64,000 nucleotides of DNA from Bacteroidaceae bacterium (GCA_017442855.1 JAFSPM010000045.1:248001-312000), one strand, 5' to 3'. Positions 1-10,115 are shown, counted from the stretch's first letter. Numbers and translations: made by a program. Notes: a model not told the origin generated them from the sequence alone.

Positions 1-29
1 ATATGCAGTAATTTTCCTCTTTCTGGATA

Positions 30-66
30 ACAATAATGGCAGGCCCAGAAGGTCTGCCATTATTGT
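30..66. terminator. Bidirectional hairpin terminator
   Basis: Positions 30-45 pair with 51-66 in a 16-bp stem with one G-T pair and a CAGAA loop. It lies just past the stop of the EamA gene on the minus strand and probably also ends a plus-strand gene to the left of the window. Confidence 0.8.
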
Positions 67-84
67 TTATGGGGAGATGATATG

Positions 85-987
85 TTATCCCTGGCCTTTC
101 TGTGTAACCAAATATGCTCCTACCAATACCAGTACTGCTGCTACTGGTTTATCCCAAGTAAATATGTCTTGTCCGATGACAATGGCGATTAGTGATGCCA
201 CAATAGGTTGCAGGTTGGTATAAATGCTGACCGTAGTAGCACGCAAGTACTTCATGGCGTAAGGAATCATGAAATAACCCATCACAGTGGCAAATACTAC
301 GATGAAGGCCATACCTCCAACACCCATCATCCCTTCGGTAAATCCATAATCACCACTGAACAGTTTGGTTTGTCCAAACTCGTTCCATGCAAAGGGCAAT
401 ACAGCAATAGTGGAAACGAGGAAGGTCCATTTCATCTGTGTGACAGCTGTATATTTCTGTGATACCTTACTGGTAATGATGAGGTAAATGACCCACGTAA
501 GCAGACTCAGCAAGGCAAAGAAAATACCCAACAAGTCGTTGCTACCTGCTTCTGTTTGCCATTTTACCAATACCAACAAAGCAGCACCGGCGATACCCAG
601 ACAAACGCCCATCAGTTTGACGCCTGTGATGCTTTCTTTCAAGAATAGCGCTGCCAGTAACATGGTACCAATGGGTACGAGGGTAGCGATGAGCGAGTAG
701 TAAACCGGACTGGTATAATTCAATGCCCAGGCTGTGAGGGTTTGTGAGATAACAAAACCTGTGAGACCACCCAGCATGATGACAATCAGGTCTTTCTTCT
801 CGACTTTTTCTTTGGGAAGAAAGGCTGCTATCAACCAGAATATCAAAGCTGCACCAATGCATCTGAGGGCCATATAGACCATCGGAGTGACCCAGTCTTC
901 CAACAGATACTTGGTAACAGGAACGCCTAAACCAAATATCACGTTTGCCAGTATAACGGCGGCATGTCCGTTTACTTTCTTATCCAT
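85..987 (-). CDS. EamA/DMT-family membrane transporter
   Basis: This 300-residue protein has about ten hydrophobic segments in two similar halves, as in the drug/metabolite transporter (EamA) family. The start MDKKVNGHAAVILANVIFGL and the second-half segment LATYIYTNLQP-like region (near residue 255) fit that family. Substrates of EamA proteins range from amino acids to metabolites and cannot be told from sequence. It begins 3 bp after the fabD stop codon on the same strand, so it is probably cotranscribed with fabD; I see no functional link. A strong hairpin follows its stop. Confidence 0.9.
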   Translation of the reverse strand: MDKKVNGHAAVILANVIFGLGVPVTKYLLEDWVTPMVYMALRCIGAALIFWLIAAFLPKEKVEKKDLIVIMLGGLTGFVISQTLTAWALNYTSPVYYSLIATLVPIGTMLLAALFLKESITGVKLMGVCLGIAGAALLVLVKWQTEAGSNDLLGIFFALLSLLTWVIYLIITSKVSQKYTAVTQMKWTFLVSTIAVLPFAWNEFGQTKLFSGDYGFTEGMMGVGGMAFIVVFATVMGYFMIPYAMKYLRATTVSIYTNLQPIVASLIAIVIGQDIFTWDKPVAAVLVLVGAYLVTQKGQG

Positions 988-990
988 TTA

Positions 991-1878
991 TTATTCTATT
1001 CCGTGTGCAGAAACATCCTTGTTTACGCGATGAATCAAACCTTGCAGAACAGCACCAGGACCACACTCTGTAAAGTCATCAGCTCCGTCGGCCAACATAT
1101 TCTCAACGATCTGTGTCCAACGTACAGGAGCAGTGAGCTGAGCTACAAGATTGGCTTTAATCTCAGCAGGATTGGTGTGAGGCTTTGCATCTACATTCTG
1201 ATATACAGGACACTTTGGAGTGCTAAAGTTAGTAGCGTTGATAGCTGCCTCCAATTCTTCTTTGGCTGGTTGCATCAGTGGAGAATGGAAGGCACCACCG
1301 ACTTTGAGCGGCAAAGCGCGCTTAGCTCCAGCAGCTTTCATCAGTTCGCAAGCTTTGTTGATGCCATCGATAGATCCAGAGATCACAATTTGTCCAGGGC
1401 AGTTGTAGTTAGCAGCTACCACCACGTTGCCTCCTTCAGAAACCAGGTGACAAATTTCTTCTACTTTATCATCCGACAGGTTGATGATAGCGGCCATAGT
1501 TGATGGCTGAGTCTCACAAGCCTTTTGCATCGCCATAGCACGAGCATAAACCAGCTTGAGTCCGTCCTCGAAACTAAGTGCACCAGCTGCTACTAAGGCA
1601 GAAAACTCACCCAATGAGTGTCCTGCAGTCATTTCTGGTTTGAACTTATCGCCCATGCAGAGAGCAGAAATTACTGAGTGCAGGAATACGGCAGGCTGTG
1701 TAACCTTGGTCTGCTTCAGTTCCTCGTCAGTACCATCAAACATGATGTCTGTGATGCGATAGCCCAGAATATCATTAGCTTTGTCAAATAACTCTTTTGC
1801 CAATGGATTGTTTTCATAGAGGTCTTTACCCATACCCACAAATTGAGCACCTTGCCCAGGGAAAACGAATGCTTTCAT
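991..1878 (-). CDS. fabD: Malonyl-CoA:ACP transacylase
   Basis: FabD moves malonyl groups from CoA to acyl carrier protein to supply fatty-acid elongation in the cytoplasm. The N-terminal FPGQGAQ motif, the nucleophile elbow GHSLGEFSAL (Ser88) and the catalytic histidine in GGAFHSPLM (His198) are all present. The length of 295 residues is normal. It is first in a two-gene unit with the EamA exporter, and a TATCTTTG -7 box lies about 35 bp upstream of its ATG. Other fatty-acid genes are not adjacent. Confidence 0.97.
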   Translation of the reverse strand: MKAFVFPGQGAQFVGMGKDLYENNPLAKELFDKANDILGYRITDIMFDGTDEELKQTKVTQPAVFLHSVISALCMGDKFKPEMTAGHSLGEFSALVAAGALSFEDGLKLVYARAMAMQKACETQPSTMAAIINLSDDKVEEICHLVSEGGNVVVAANYNCPGQIVISGSIDGINKACELMKAAGAKRALPLKVGGAFHSPLMQPAKEELEAAINATNFSTPKCPVYQNVDAKPHTNPAEIKANLVAQLTAPVRWTQIVENMLADGADDFTECGPGAVLQGLIHRVNKDVSAHGIE

Positions 1879-1910
1879 AATCTTTTAATCATATAAATTA
1901 TTTGTGGCTG

Positions 1911-1918
1911 CAAAGATA
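1911..1918 (-). promoter_or_regulatory. -7 box of the fabD promoter
   Basis: Reading on the minus strand gives TATCTTTG, an exact match to the Bacteroidetes -7 consensus, about 35 bp from the fabD start. No good TTTG -33 box sits at the usual spacing, so the call rests on the -7 element. Confidence 0.6.
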
Positions 1919-2019
1919 TAGGAAAAAAGAATAATAATGCCGACAATTATGTACATTTAACAAATTATAGTACATAAAGCATTGTAAATCTGCACAAAAT
2001 AATATATGTTGTGCAATAA

Positions 2020-2472
2020 TTACTCGTCAATCATCAAATCTTTCTTTAATTGCTTCTCCGATGGAACACAGAAGATGGAAGCGGTCAGTCCGATGCACGC
2101 ACAAAGGATGCATGATGTGCTTTGCATCAGATAATAACCAACAATGCCAGAAATAACAGGAATGGCCAATAATACAATTCTTACACTGCTCCACATTACA
2201 TACTGACGCAAAGCGGCATCGGTGCTGACATCGATATCAATCTTTTTCTTCTTTACCCATGCAAAGAACTTCAAGGTTGCTGGTACACAACAGGCGGTGA
2301 GTAGAATCACTATGGTTTCAGTGAAATACACCACTCTTACATTGTCAGCATAGATGCCTGTAAGGTTGAATCCGCCAGATTCTCCCATTATGATGATGAA
2401 CAAAGCAGCAAACCATAAATAGGCGAAATTTCGCTTCAAAGTAGCAACAGCTTGTCGGATATTCTCTTCCAT
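2020..2472 (-). CDS. Small membrane protein of unknown function
   Basis: I do not recognise this 150-residue protein. It has a short charged N-terminus, then four hydrophobic stretches (about residues 17-34, 48-66, 92-112 and 115-135), and a charged tail ending KKDLMIDE. A basic KKKK cluster between the second and third stretches suggests a cytoplasmic loop. It stands alone and is divergent from the HAD gene, with overlapping promoters between them. It is probably a conserved inner-membrane protein of Bacteroidales. Confidence 0.75.
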   Translation of the reverse strand: MEENIRQAVATLKRNFAYLWFAALFIIIMGESGGFNLTGIYADNVRVVYFTETIVILLTACCVPATLKFFAWVKKKKIDIDVSTDAALRQYVMWSSVRIVLLAIPVISGIVGYYLMQSTSCILCACIGLTASIFCVPSEKQLKKDLMIDE

Positions 2473-2497
2473 AAACGATACGGTTTTGATGATTTTA

Positions 2498-2529
2498 TTG
2501 CAAAGATAAGAAAAAACTTGTTAACTTTG
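2498..2529. promoter_or_regulatory. Divergent promoter pair
   Basis: On the plus strand a TTG at 2498-2500 and TAACTTTG at 2522-2529 are 21 bp apart and face the HAD gene. On the minus strand TATCTTTG (2501-2508) faces the membrane-protein gene. The two -7 boxes are about 15 bp apart, so the polymerases would compete. Confidence 0.55.
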
Positions 2530-2555
2530 CAGACGTTTGGATAACTATTGTTTTT

Positions 2556-3215
2556 ATGAATACAATAGAGAAAATTTCGGTATTGTTCGACTTCGATGGA
2601 GTTGTGATGGATACTGAGGCACAATATAGCGTATTTTGGCACCAGATAGGTGTTGAATATCTGCAACATGACTATTTGGAACAGATTATCAAAGGTCAGA
2701 CGTTGACTACTATCTTCAACACTTATTTTAAGGGATTGGAAGATCAGTGGGAAACGATTGACGGTAAGCTGAAGTATTTTGAACAGCACATGAACTATGA
2801 ATATATCGACGGATTTGAAGATTTTATGCACGACTTGAAGAAACATGGGGTAATGACGGCTGTGGTGACCAGCTCCGATGAAGGCAAGATGGCTGCTGTA
2901 TATGCCGCTCATCCTGAGATACCCCAACTGTTCGACCGCATTTTCACTGCTGAGATGTTTACTAAATCCAAGCCCGATCCTGACTGCTATCTGTTAGGGA
3001 TGAGAGAATTTGGTACTGATGCAGCACATACATTCGTATTCGAGGATTCCTTCAACGGACTGAAAGCTGGTTTAGCATCAGGGGCTACCGTAGTTGGTTT
3101 GGCTACCACCAATATGGCAGATGACATTGCTCCGTTGTGTCATCATATCTTATATGACTACAAGGATTTCTCTTTTGACAAACTGATTGAACTCAATGAA
3201 AGAAAGCACTCATAA
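2556..3215 (+). CDS. HAD-superfamily phosphatase (beta-phosphoglucomutase-like)
   Basis: This 219-residue protein carries all HAD motifs: FDFDGVVMD near residue 11 (nucleophile and acid-base Asp), VVTSSDE (motif II), a lysine in SKPDPDCY (motif III) and FEDSFNGLKAG (motif IV). The alpha-helical cap between motifs I and II places it with beta-phosphoglucomutases and sugar phosphatases. The substrate is not predictable. Its stop codon overlaps the start region of the next gene, so the two are probably translationally coupled. Confidence 0.88.
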   Translation: MNTIEKISVLFDFDGVVMDTEAQYSVFWHQIGVEYLQHDYLEQIIKGQTLTTIFNTYFKGLEDQWETIDGKLKYFEQHMNYEYIDGFEDFMHDLKKHGVMTAVVTSSDEGKMAAVYAAHPEIPQLFDRIFTAEMFTKSKPDPDCYLLGMREFGTDAAHTFVFEDSFNGLKAGLASGATVVGLATTNMADDIAPLCHHILYDYKDFSFDKLIELNERKHS

Positions 3216-4161
3216 ATTGATGACGTTGGATTTCTGGCGTATTTGCCTTTCCAATTTTATGTTCTACGCAGCAGTGTGGGCGTTGTTGCCTATATTGCCG
3301 GCACAGTGTTACTTGATGGGAATGAACCAAACAGAAATGGCATTTTCGTTTCTATTGTTTGTGGCAGCTATGATTGGAGTAGGGCCATTACATGCCTTTT
3401 TGGGTGATGCTTTTAAAAGAAAATATGTGTTGATGCTCTCCACTTTTACTATTGCCCTTTGTTATGGTGGATGGTTGCTGGCTACTGAAATATGGCATGC
3501 AAAACTGTTGATGCTGTTAGCGGGTGCCTCATTTGGGATAGCTACTACAGCTGGCATTACCATCGGTATAGATATCACACAGTCACACCGTCGTGGAATG
3601 GGTAACCGTATATATGCTTTTTCGGGAGCTTTAGGTATGCTGTTAGGTATTTGTTGTTTGTCGCCACTCTTTCTGACGATCGAATTCAGTACTCTGATAA
3701 TCATATCGTTGATATTGTTCTTTCTCTGTCTTATTGTGGAGGCAGGTGTCTATGTGGCGTTTAGGGCGCCCGTGGGAGTAGGGGTGTTCAACCTTGACCG
3801 TTTCTTCTTGCCATTAGCTTGGGTGCCAGCAGTGAATATCTGCATATTGTCGTTCGGCATTGGAATGTTGCATAATCTGCTTCCTCCGTATGCATGGATA
3901 GGTGTATTCATGATGGTGGGACTTACCATCATTACTGCTCCGCTGACCCGACTGTTTGTGAAACTGTCGCATCATTGTCAGCGAGGCACAGCAAATACAA
4001 CAATGCAGTTGGCCACACAAGCAGGTCTGATATTGGGGTTGGTTGAAGGAGAAAGAATTGCCAACAATCTGTTGTTTGGGAGCATCACTATTTTACTTTC
4101 AGTACTGATGTTCGGTACCGTCACTTGGTCGTATTTCAAACAGAAGCGTGTGAGACCTTGA
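3196..4161 (+). CDS. MFS-like membrane protein
   Basis: This protein of about 321 residues has roughly ten hydrophobic helices. The loop GDAFKRKYVL after the second or third helix resembles the MFS signature GxxxDRxGRR, so it looks like a short major-facilitator protein; MFS members usually have about 400 residues and 12 helices. Start sites are a TTG at 3187, ATG at 3196 and ATG at 3220. I chose 3196, which overlaps the HAD gene by 20 bp. The 3220 ATG, just past the HAD stop, is also plausible. The cargo is unknown. Confidence 0.7.
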   Translation: MKESTHKLMTLDFWRICLSNFMFYAAVWALLPILPAQCYLMGMNQTEMAFSFLLFVAAMIGVGPLHAFLGDAFKRKYVLMLSTFTIALCYGGWLLATEIWHAKLLMLLAGASFGIATTAGITIGIDITQSHRRGMGNRIYAFSGALGMLLGICCLSPLFLTIEFSTLIIISLILFFLCLIVEAGVYVAFRAPVGVGVFNLDRFFLPLAWVPAVNICILSFGIGMLHNLLPPYAWIGVFMMVGLTIITAPLTRLFVKLSHHCQRGTANTTMQLATQAGLILGLVEGERIANNLLFGSITILLSVLMFGTVTWSYFKQKRVRP

Positions 4162-4165
4162 TGTG

Positions 4166-4534
4166 TTAGAACAGTGCTAATACGTAAGGTAGAAAGACAA
4201 TAAGACCCACAATAGCTGCTGCGATGGCTGTCACCAAGACAGCACCAGCAGCTATATCTTTTACCTCTCCGGCAATTCTGTTCCGTTCGGGAGATACCAG
4301 ATCAACCAGTCGTTCGATAGCAGAGTTGAATAGCTCGGCAGCTATGACAGATCCTATACAAAGCATCACTACCATCCATTCAATATGTGTGATATGGAAG
4401 AAGAAACCTGCCACTATTACGGCTATCGCAGCCAACAGGTGGAACTTAATATTTTGCTCGTGTCCTGCACAAGTGAGGATACCATTCCATGCGAAGGTAA
4501 AGCTCTTCATTTGTTTCTTAAAACTATAACTCAT
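4166..4534 (-). CDS. dgkA: Diacylglycerol/undecaprenol kinase
   Basis: This small integral-membrane kinase of 122 residues phosphorylates diacylglycerol or undecaprenol with ATP. The family signature NSAIERLVD, with the Glu and Asn that hold the nucleotide, lies at about residues 66-75 (AAELFNSAIERLVDLV). Three hydrophobic helices are present, as expected. It overlaps the end of the RelA-type gene by 4 bp, so the two are translationally coupled. Bacteroidetes and Gram-positive members often act on undecaprenol; that substrate choice is inference. Confidence 0.93.
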   Translation of the reverse strand: MSYSFKKQMKSFTFAWNGILTCAGHEQNIKFHLLAAIAVIVAGFFFHITHIEWMVVMLCIGSVIAAELFNSAIERLVDLVSPERNRIAGEVKDIAAGAVLVTAIAAAIVGLIVFLPYVLALF

Positions 4535-6747
4535 AATCTGCTTACGTTTTTTACTCCCTTTACTGTTTTAAGTTTTTTTATCAAGGTGTTCAGCTTCGAT
4601 GTATCACTCACCATAACGGTAAGTTGACCACTGAACAAACCATCATTGGCTTCTATGCTTATGCTTCTAAGATTGATACCCACCTCTTTGTTGATGATAG
4701 AGGTGATGTTGGTTACAATGCCAATATCGTCATGACCTACCACCATCAAAGTGATAGGATATTGTGAGTCCACAGATTTTCCTGCCCAGCGGGCTTTAAC
4801 GATACGATAGCCATATCGCTCGCGCATATCATGGGCATTGGGACAATTGGTGCGATGAATCATGATGCCTCGCTTGATGCTTACGAACCCGAAGATATCG
4901 TCACCATAAATTGGATGGCAGCATTGTGCCAGTTGGTATTGTATGCCTTTGAGGTTTTGATCAATCACCAGCACATCCTCATGGCTATTGCTATCCTCGT
5001 TATCCATCTTCTGCAGGCTGAACCCTTCGGCCGTGCGTGCTTGTGACTCAGAATTATCCGTCTCACGTCTCAGTTGCTCGAGGTATTCCTCAATGATGGA
5101 GTTGGTGTCAATAATATTATTTGCCAAATTTTGATAGAAGTCGGTAATGATTTTATAACCCATACGTTTGATGACCTTCATCATTACAGACTCGTCGAAG
5201 TCGATCTTGCGATTCTTCAACTTGCGTTCTAATTCTTCCTTGGCAAAAGCACTTTGTCTGGCTTCCGTCTCTTTGAGCGCTTGTTTGATTTTTGTACGGG
5301 CTTTTGAGGTGACTACAATCTTGAGCCATCCTTGTTTAGGCGTTTGAGAAGCCGAAGACATAATCTCCACTTGGTCACCGCTTTTTAATTCCTGACGTAT
5401 AGGCACATTTTTGCCGTTCACCTTTGCGCCCGTGCAACTACAACCCAGTTTGGTATGAATCATAAAGGCGAAATCCAGCACAGTAGCCCCTTTAGGAAGT
5501 TTGTAGAGGTCGCCCTTAGGTGTAAACACAAATACCTCGTCTTCGTATAAATCCATCTTGAACTGGTCCATAGCCTCTAGACCTGTTCCGTCGGAACTCT
5601 CGAGTGCTTCACGCACAGACGAAAGCCAGTCATCCAGTCCTGTTTCTCCCTTTACACCTTTATAACGCCAGTGGGCAGCCAAACCTCTTTCGGCTACTTC
5701 GTCCATACGTTCTGTACGTATCTGCACTTCCACCCATTTGCCTTCGGGTCCCATCACGGTGATGTGCAACGACTCGTAGCCGTTGCTCTTGGGTACAGAC
5801 AACCAGTCGCGCAAACGTTTTGGGTTGGGTTGGTACATATCCGTCACGATGCTATATACTTGCCAGCATTGCATCTTTTCTTTCTCATAGGGCGAATCCA
5901 AAATAACTCGAATAGCAAACAGGTCGTACACACCTTCAAACGGACATTTTTGTTTCTTCATCTTCTGGTAAATGGAGTGGATGGATTTAGTACGCCCTTT
6001 GATATGGAACTTCAGTCCAGCATCTTCTAAGCTCTTTTGTAACGGACCAATAAAGCGGGCAATGTATGCATCGCGGCTCTTTTTGGTTTCATTGAGCTTG
6101 TCTTTTATATGGTAATAAGTATCGTGCTCGGTATATTTCAACGAGAGGTCTTCCAACTCAGATTTCAAAGCATAAAGGCCCAACTTGTGGGCGAGGGGAG
6201 CATACAGATAGGCCGCTTCGTTGGCTACTTGCAGACGAGCTTCTTCATTATCAACATCGCGTATCTGGCGCATGATGTTCACACGATCGGCTATGATGAT
6301 AAGAATCACTCGCATGTCTTCAGCAAACGTCAGTAGCAATTTGCGGAAGTTTTCTGATTCTATTGACGGACTTTTTATATACAGATCATGTACTCTGAGC
6401 AGTCCTTTAACAATACCAGCCACATCGGAACCGAAGTTGTCATTCACTTCTTCAATGGTGCAAGTGCCTGCACTCACGCACTCGTGTAGCATGACACCCA
6501 TGACGGAAGCTCGTTTCATGCCAATCTCATCGGCCACAATGATGGCTGTTTGCAAACTTTTCAGCAGAGGATTCAATCCGAAAATGTCACGCGTCATCTT
6601 GCCAGAACCAATGGATTTGACTAACTTTTCCTTGAGTTTACGTGTATCTGCTGGCAAGAAGGAATCTCCTGTCAGTCTGAGCAGTTTATGATATAACGCC
6701 AGGAAGAGTTTAAGCTCATCTGGGGAAAAGAAAGTCTGTTCTGTCAT
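4531..6747 (-). CDS. relA: RelA/SpoT-family (p)ppGpp synthetase with degenerate hydrolase domain
   Basis: The 738-residue protein has the full RSH order: HD-like region (about 60-180), synthetase (about 230-390), TGS (about 400-470) and a C-terminal ACT domain. Synthetase motifs are clear: GRTKSIHSIYQKM, VYDLFAIRVI, KSNGYESLH and VEVQIRTERMDEVAERG. In the HD region the usual LHDVVEDT is replaced by LHECVSAGT (His88 kept, the Asp and the ED pair lost) and the upstream HP motif is absent, while ADR is kept. I infer that it makes (p)ppGpp but does not hydrolyse it. Many Bacteroidetes carry a second, bifunctional Rel. Confidence 0.92.
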   Translation of the reverse strand: MTEQTFFSPDELKLFLALYHKLLRLTGDSFLPADTRKLKEKLVKSIGSGKMTRDIFGLNPLLKSLQTAIIVADEIGMKRASVMGVMLHECVSAGTCTIEEVNDNFGSDVAGIVKGLLRVHDLYIKSPSIESENFRKLLLTFAEDMRVILIIIADRVNIMRQIRDVDNEEARLQVANEAAYLYAPLAHKLGLYALKSELEDLSLKYTEHDTYYHIKDKLNETKKSRDAYIARFIGPLQKSLEDAGLKFHIKGRTKSIHSIYQKMKKQKCPFEGVYDLFAIRVILDSPYEKEKMQCWQVYSIVTDMYQPNPKRLRDWLSVPKSNGYESLHITVMGPEGKWVEVQIRTERMDEVAERGLAAHWRYKGVKGETGLDDWLSSVREALESSDGTGLEAMDQFKMDLYEDEVFVFTPKGDLYKLPKGATVLDFAFMIHTKLGCSCTGAKVNGKNVPIRQELKSGDQVEIMSSASQTPKQGWLKIVVTSKARTKIKQALKETEARQSAFAKEELERKLKNRKIDFDESVMMKVIKRMGYKIITDFYQNLANNIIDTNSIIEEYLEQLRRETDNSESQARTAEGFSLQKMDNEDSNSHEDVLVIDQNLKGIQYQLAQCCHPIYGDDIFGFVSIKRGIMIHRTNCPNAHDMRERYGYRIVKARWAGKSVDSQYPITLMVVGHDDIGIVTNITSIINKEVGINLRSISIEANDGLFSGQLTVMVSDTSKLNTLIKKLKTVKGVKNVSRL

Positions 6748-6868
6748 GATGCCTATACAAAATCGACTGCAAGTTAATGAAAAGTGTTTAAAAAAACCAA
6801 CTAAACTGTTTAAAAATGCATAAACATAGATTATTTCTTTAAAATATGCGTTTTTTCTTACATTTTAT

Positions 6869-6899
6869 TTTGTGGTTTCCGAAAGATTTCTTATCTTTA
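6869..6899 (+). promoter_or_regulatory. Promoter of the winged-helix gene
   Basis: TTTG at 6869-6872 and TATCTTTA at 6892-6899 are 19 bp apart, a near-consensus Bacteroidetes promoter. The start codon is 49 bp further on, preceded by AGAAAGGAGAT, an unusually strong Shine-Dalgarno sequence for this phylum. Confidence 0.75.
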
Positions 6900-6947
6900 G
6901 GGAGTAATCAAGAAAACACGATATTTTAACAGAAAGGAGATAATACC

Positions 6948-7151
6948 ATGAACGCTGATAGAATCGCAAAGAATGCAAGATTAGTGTGGAATATCTTGGA
7001 GAAGGCGGCAAGTCGAATGACATTTATCGACATGATTGTACAATCAAAGCTTCATGCTACTGATTTAGCATACGCTATTGGATGGCTTGCTCGTGAAGAT
7101 CGTATCGGAATGATAGAGGAAGACGGAAAGCAATATTTCATGGCGTATTGA
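6948..7151 (+). CDS. Winged helix-turn-helix protein (DUF2582-like)
   Basis: This 67-residue protein matches the small winged-helix family seen across Bacteroidetes (DUF2582 type). It has an N-terminal helix, a helix-turn-helix over about residues 29-50 (SKLHATDLAYAIGWLAREDR) and a wing ending GKQYFMAY. It is a single gene with its own promoter, a strong ribosome-binding site and its own terminator, so it is probably well expressed. DNA binding is inferred from the fold; no target can be named. Confidence 0.85.
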   Translation: MNADRIAKNARLVWNILEKAASRMTFIDMIVQSKLHATDLAYAIGWLAREDRIGMIEEDGKQYFMAY

Positions 7152-7156
7152 ACAAT

Positions 7157-7190
7157 AAAAGGATGTGTCCTTGCAGGCACATCCTTTTTT
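7157..7190 (+). terminator. Rho-independent terminator
   Basis: AAAAGGATGTG (7157-7167) pairs with CACATCCTTTT (7178-7188) and is followed by more T residues, 6 bp after the winged-helix stop codon. Confidence 0.9.
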
Positions 7191-7308
7191 ATTTCCTTGG
7201 ATGCAAAAAAATAGAGGGTAAAGTGTTTTTTACCTTCTATTGAATGATAATCTGCAGAAATCTTCTTATATTTGCTACTTATGAAGAAATATTTAAAAAC
7301 TTATTGAT

Positions 7309-8838
7309 ATGACTTTAACTCAACAAGACAAGGATTTGCTTAAGAAGAAAGGCATTTCTGAAGAAAAACTGGCTGAAGAGCTGGCGTGTTTCGAACATGG
7401 TTTTCCATTCCTGAAGTTGTATGCGGCAGCATCTGTAGAGAATGGTATCATGGAACTTTCTCCCATCAAACAAGATGCCTATCTCAAGGCATGGGATGTT
7501 TACACCTCCACCATGACCGACAAGCGAGTGGTGAAGTTTGTCCCTGCATCAGGCGCTGCAAGTCGCATGTTTAAGGATTTGTTTGGTTTCTTAGATGCCG
7601 ATTATGACGTGCCTACAAAGGCTTACGAGCAAACATTCTTTGCTGACATCCACAAGTTTGCTTTCTTTAATGACCTTGATGAGGCATGCCAAAAGATTTA
7701 TGGAAAGGGCATTGAGGCTTTGATAGCTGAAGGTGGCTATAAGAAAGTGGTGGCAGCTTTGCTGAAGGAAGAAGGACTGAACTATGGCAACCTGCCAAAG
7801 GGTTTGTTAAAGTTCCATAGTTACGAAGAGGGCAATCGTACACCATTGGAAGAACATCTGGTGGAAGGTGCACTTTATGCGGCCAACAAAAACAGAAAAG
7901 TAAATGTCCATTTTACTGTTTCCCCACAGCATCGTGCGCTTTTTGAAGCTAAGGTAGCTGAGAAGGCCAACTATTATGCAGAGAAGTATGGCGTTGAATA
8001 CGACATCACTTTCTCTGAGCAGAAAACCAGCACTGACACCATCGCTGTGGATATGAACAACCAGCCGTTCCGTGAAGACAATGGCGAACTGCTGTTCCGT
8101 CCGGGGGGTCATGGCGCATTGATAGAAAACCTGAACGATTTGGATGCCGACATTGTATTCATCAAGAATATCGACAATGTGGTGAGCGAAAAACAGAGAG
8201 GTGATACTGTGGTTTATAAGAAGATTCTTGCTGGCGTGCTGGTAACGCTGCAACAGCAGGCATTCAGCTATTTAGAACTGCTGGAGAGTGGTAAATATAC
8301 CCACGAACAGGTGCTTGGCATTTTGCAGTTTGTTCAAAAACAATTGTTCTGCAAGAATCCAGAAACCAAAAACCTGGAAGATGCTGAACTTGTGGTTTAT
8401 TTGAAGAATAAGCTCAACCGACCGATGCGTGTTTGTGGTATGGTGAAGAACTTGGGCGAGCCTGGTGGTGGTCCGTTCCTGGCCTACAACCCTGATGGCA
8501 CCATCTCTTCACAAATCCTTGAGAGCTCTCAGATCGACATGAACGACCCTGAGAAAAAAGCATTGTTTGAGAAAGGCACTCACTTTAACCCTGTGGATTT
8601 GGTTTGTGCCATCAAGGATTTCAATGGTAATAAGTTTGACTTGCCAAAATATGTGGACAAGGCGACTGGTTTTATCTCGCAGAAATCCAAGAATGGCCGA
8701 GAACTGAAGGCTCTTGAGTTACCAGGACTGTGGAACGGTGCCATGAGTGACTGGAACACTGTTTTCGTAGAGGTACCAGTATCAACTTTCAACCCCGTTA
8801 AAGTGGTAAACGACTTATTAAGAGAAGCTCATCAATGA
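7309..8838 (+). CDS. DUF4301-family protein
   Basis: This 509-residue protein belongs to the DUF4301 family of Bacteroidetes, which has no assigned function. It starts [20 protein letters not shown] and contains [14 protein letters not shown] near residue 68, which resembles a nucleotidyltransferase-like phosphate loop, and the conserved [17 protein letters not shown] near residue 378. Its stop overlaps the purT start in an ATGA quadruplet, so the two are translationally coupled; that may hint at a role near nucleotide metabolism. A TATATTTG box sits at 7267-7274. Confidence 0.85.
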   Translation: MTLTQQDKDLLKKKGISEEKLAEELACFEHGFPFLKLYAAASVENGIMELSPIKQDAYLKAWDVYTSTMTDKRVVKFVPASGAASRMFKDLFGFLDADYDVPTKAYEQTFFADIHKFAFFNDLDEACQKIYGKGIEALIAEGGYKKVVAALLKEEGLNYGNLPKGLLKFHSYEEGNRTPLEEHLVEGALYAANKNRKVNVHFTVSPQHRALFEAKVAEKANYYAEKYGVEYDITFSEQKTSTDTIAVDMNNQPFREDNGELLFRPGGHGALIENLNDLDADIVFIKNIDNVVSEKQRGDTVVYKKILAGVLVTLQQQAFSYLELLESGKYTHEQVLGILQFVQKQLFCKNPETKNLEDAELVVYLKNKLNRPMRVCGMVKNLGEPGGGPFLAYNPDGTISSQILESSQIDMNDPEKKALFEKGTHFNPVDLVCAIKDFNGNKFDLPKYVDKATGFISQKSKNGRELKALELPGLWNGAMSDWNTVFVEVPVSTFNPVKVVNDLLREAHQ

Positions 8839-10001
8839 AAAAGATATTGTTGTTAGGATCTGGTGAACTGGGTAAAGAGTTCACCATTGCGATGCAGCGT
8901 TTGGGGCAGCATGTGGTGGCTTGCGACGCATACGCTGGTGCCCCTGCCATGCAGGTGGCTGACGAATGTGAGGTGTTCAGTATGCTCGATGGCGATGCTT
9001 TGCAGAGGGTAGTTGAGAAGCACAAGCCCGACATTATCGTGCCTGAGATTGAGGCCATTCGTACCGAACGTCTTTTTGATTTCGAAAAGCAAGGCATACA
9101 GGTGGTACCCAGTGCACGTGCGGTCAACTATACTATGAACCGCAAAGCCATTCGTGATTTGGCAGCTAAAGAACTGGGCGTTAAGACTGCCAACTACCGT
9201 TATGCCAAGAATCTTGATGAATTGAAAGAGGCAACAACTGTCATTGGTTTTCCTTGTGTCATCAAACCATTGATGTCATCATCTGGTCATGGACAGTCGG
9301 TAGTAAAGAAAGCAGAAGACTTGGAGCAGGCATGGAAAGAGGCCAGCGAGGGAGCTCGAGGTGATATCAAGGAAGTGATTGTTGAACAGTTCATCCATTT
9401 TGATTATGAGATTACTTTGCTCACAGTCACCCAGAAGAATGCGCCAACATTGTTCTGCGCTCCTGTGGGGCATGTACAGATTAGTGGCGATTATCGTGAG
9501 AGCTTCCAGCCTATGCCAATGAAACCCGAACACCTGAAAGCGGCACAAGATATGGCAGCTAAGGTTACTGGTGCGCTGACAGGTGCTGGTATCTGGGGCG
9601 TTGAGTTCTTTATCAGCGAGAAAGATGGCGTTTATTTCTCAGAATTGTCACCACGTCCGCACGATACAGGTATGGTGACACTTAGTGGTTGCCAAAACTT
9701 CAGTGAGTTTGAGCTACATGCACGTGCGGTATTGGGTTTACCTATACCAGCTATCAAGCAGTTACGTTGTGGAGCAAGTGCGGTTATACTGTCTGAGATA
9801 GTGAAACAGTCACAGCCTGAATATACAGGATTGGAGGATGCATTGAAAGAAGACGATACCGATTTGCGCATTTTTGGCAAGCCAGTGGCAAGACTGCACA
9901 GAAGGATGGGAGTGATGCTTACATCTGCACCGCTTGGCAGCGATCTCAACCAACTGCGTGATAAGTGCAAGCGTCTGGCAGCTATGGTAAAAGTATGCTA
10001 A
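8835..10001 (+). CDS. purT: Formate-dependent phosphoribosylglycinamide formyltransferase (GAR transformylase 2)
   Basis: PurT uses ATP and formate to formylate GAR in purine synthesis. The 388-residue protein has the N-terminal nucleotide-fold motif [11 protein letters not shown], an ATP-grasp centre with [15 protein letters not shown] (about residues 147-161), [15 protein letters not shown], and the metal-binding [18 protein letters not shown]. Length and motifs match the family. It overlaps the DUF4301 gene by 4 bp. The DNA after it contains a terminator at 10116. Confidence 0.96.
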   Translation: MKKILLLGSGELGKEFTIAMQRLGQHVVACDAYAGAPAMQVADECEVFSMLDGDALQRVVEKHKPDIIVPEIEAIRTERLFDFEKQGIQVVPSARAVNYTMNRKAIRDLAAKELGVKTANYRYAKNLDELKEATTVIGFPCVIKPLMSSSGHGQSVVKKAEDLEQAWKEASEGARGDIKEVIVEQFIHFDYEITLLTVTQKNAPTLFCAPVGHVQISGDYRESFQPMPMKPEHLKAAQDMAAKVTGALTGAGIWGVEFFISEKDGVYFSELSPRPHDTGMVTLSGCQNFSEFELHARAVLGLPIPAIKQLRCGASAVILSEIVKQSQPEYTGLEDALKEDDTDLRIFGKPVARLHRRMGVMLTSAPLGSDLNQLRDKCKRLAAMVKVC

Positions 10002-10115
10002 AACTAAAAAAAATAAAATTATTTGTCTAAATATTTGGTGTTTTGTAGATTTGTCACTAAATTAGAGGCGGTTAATTTAACTTTTAGTTGATTATAGTAA
10101 AGCAAGAAAATGTAG

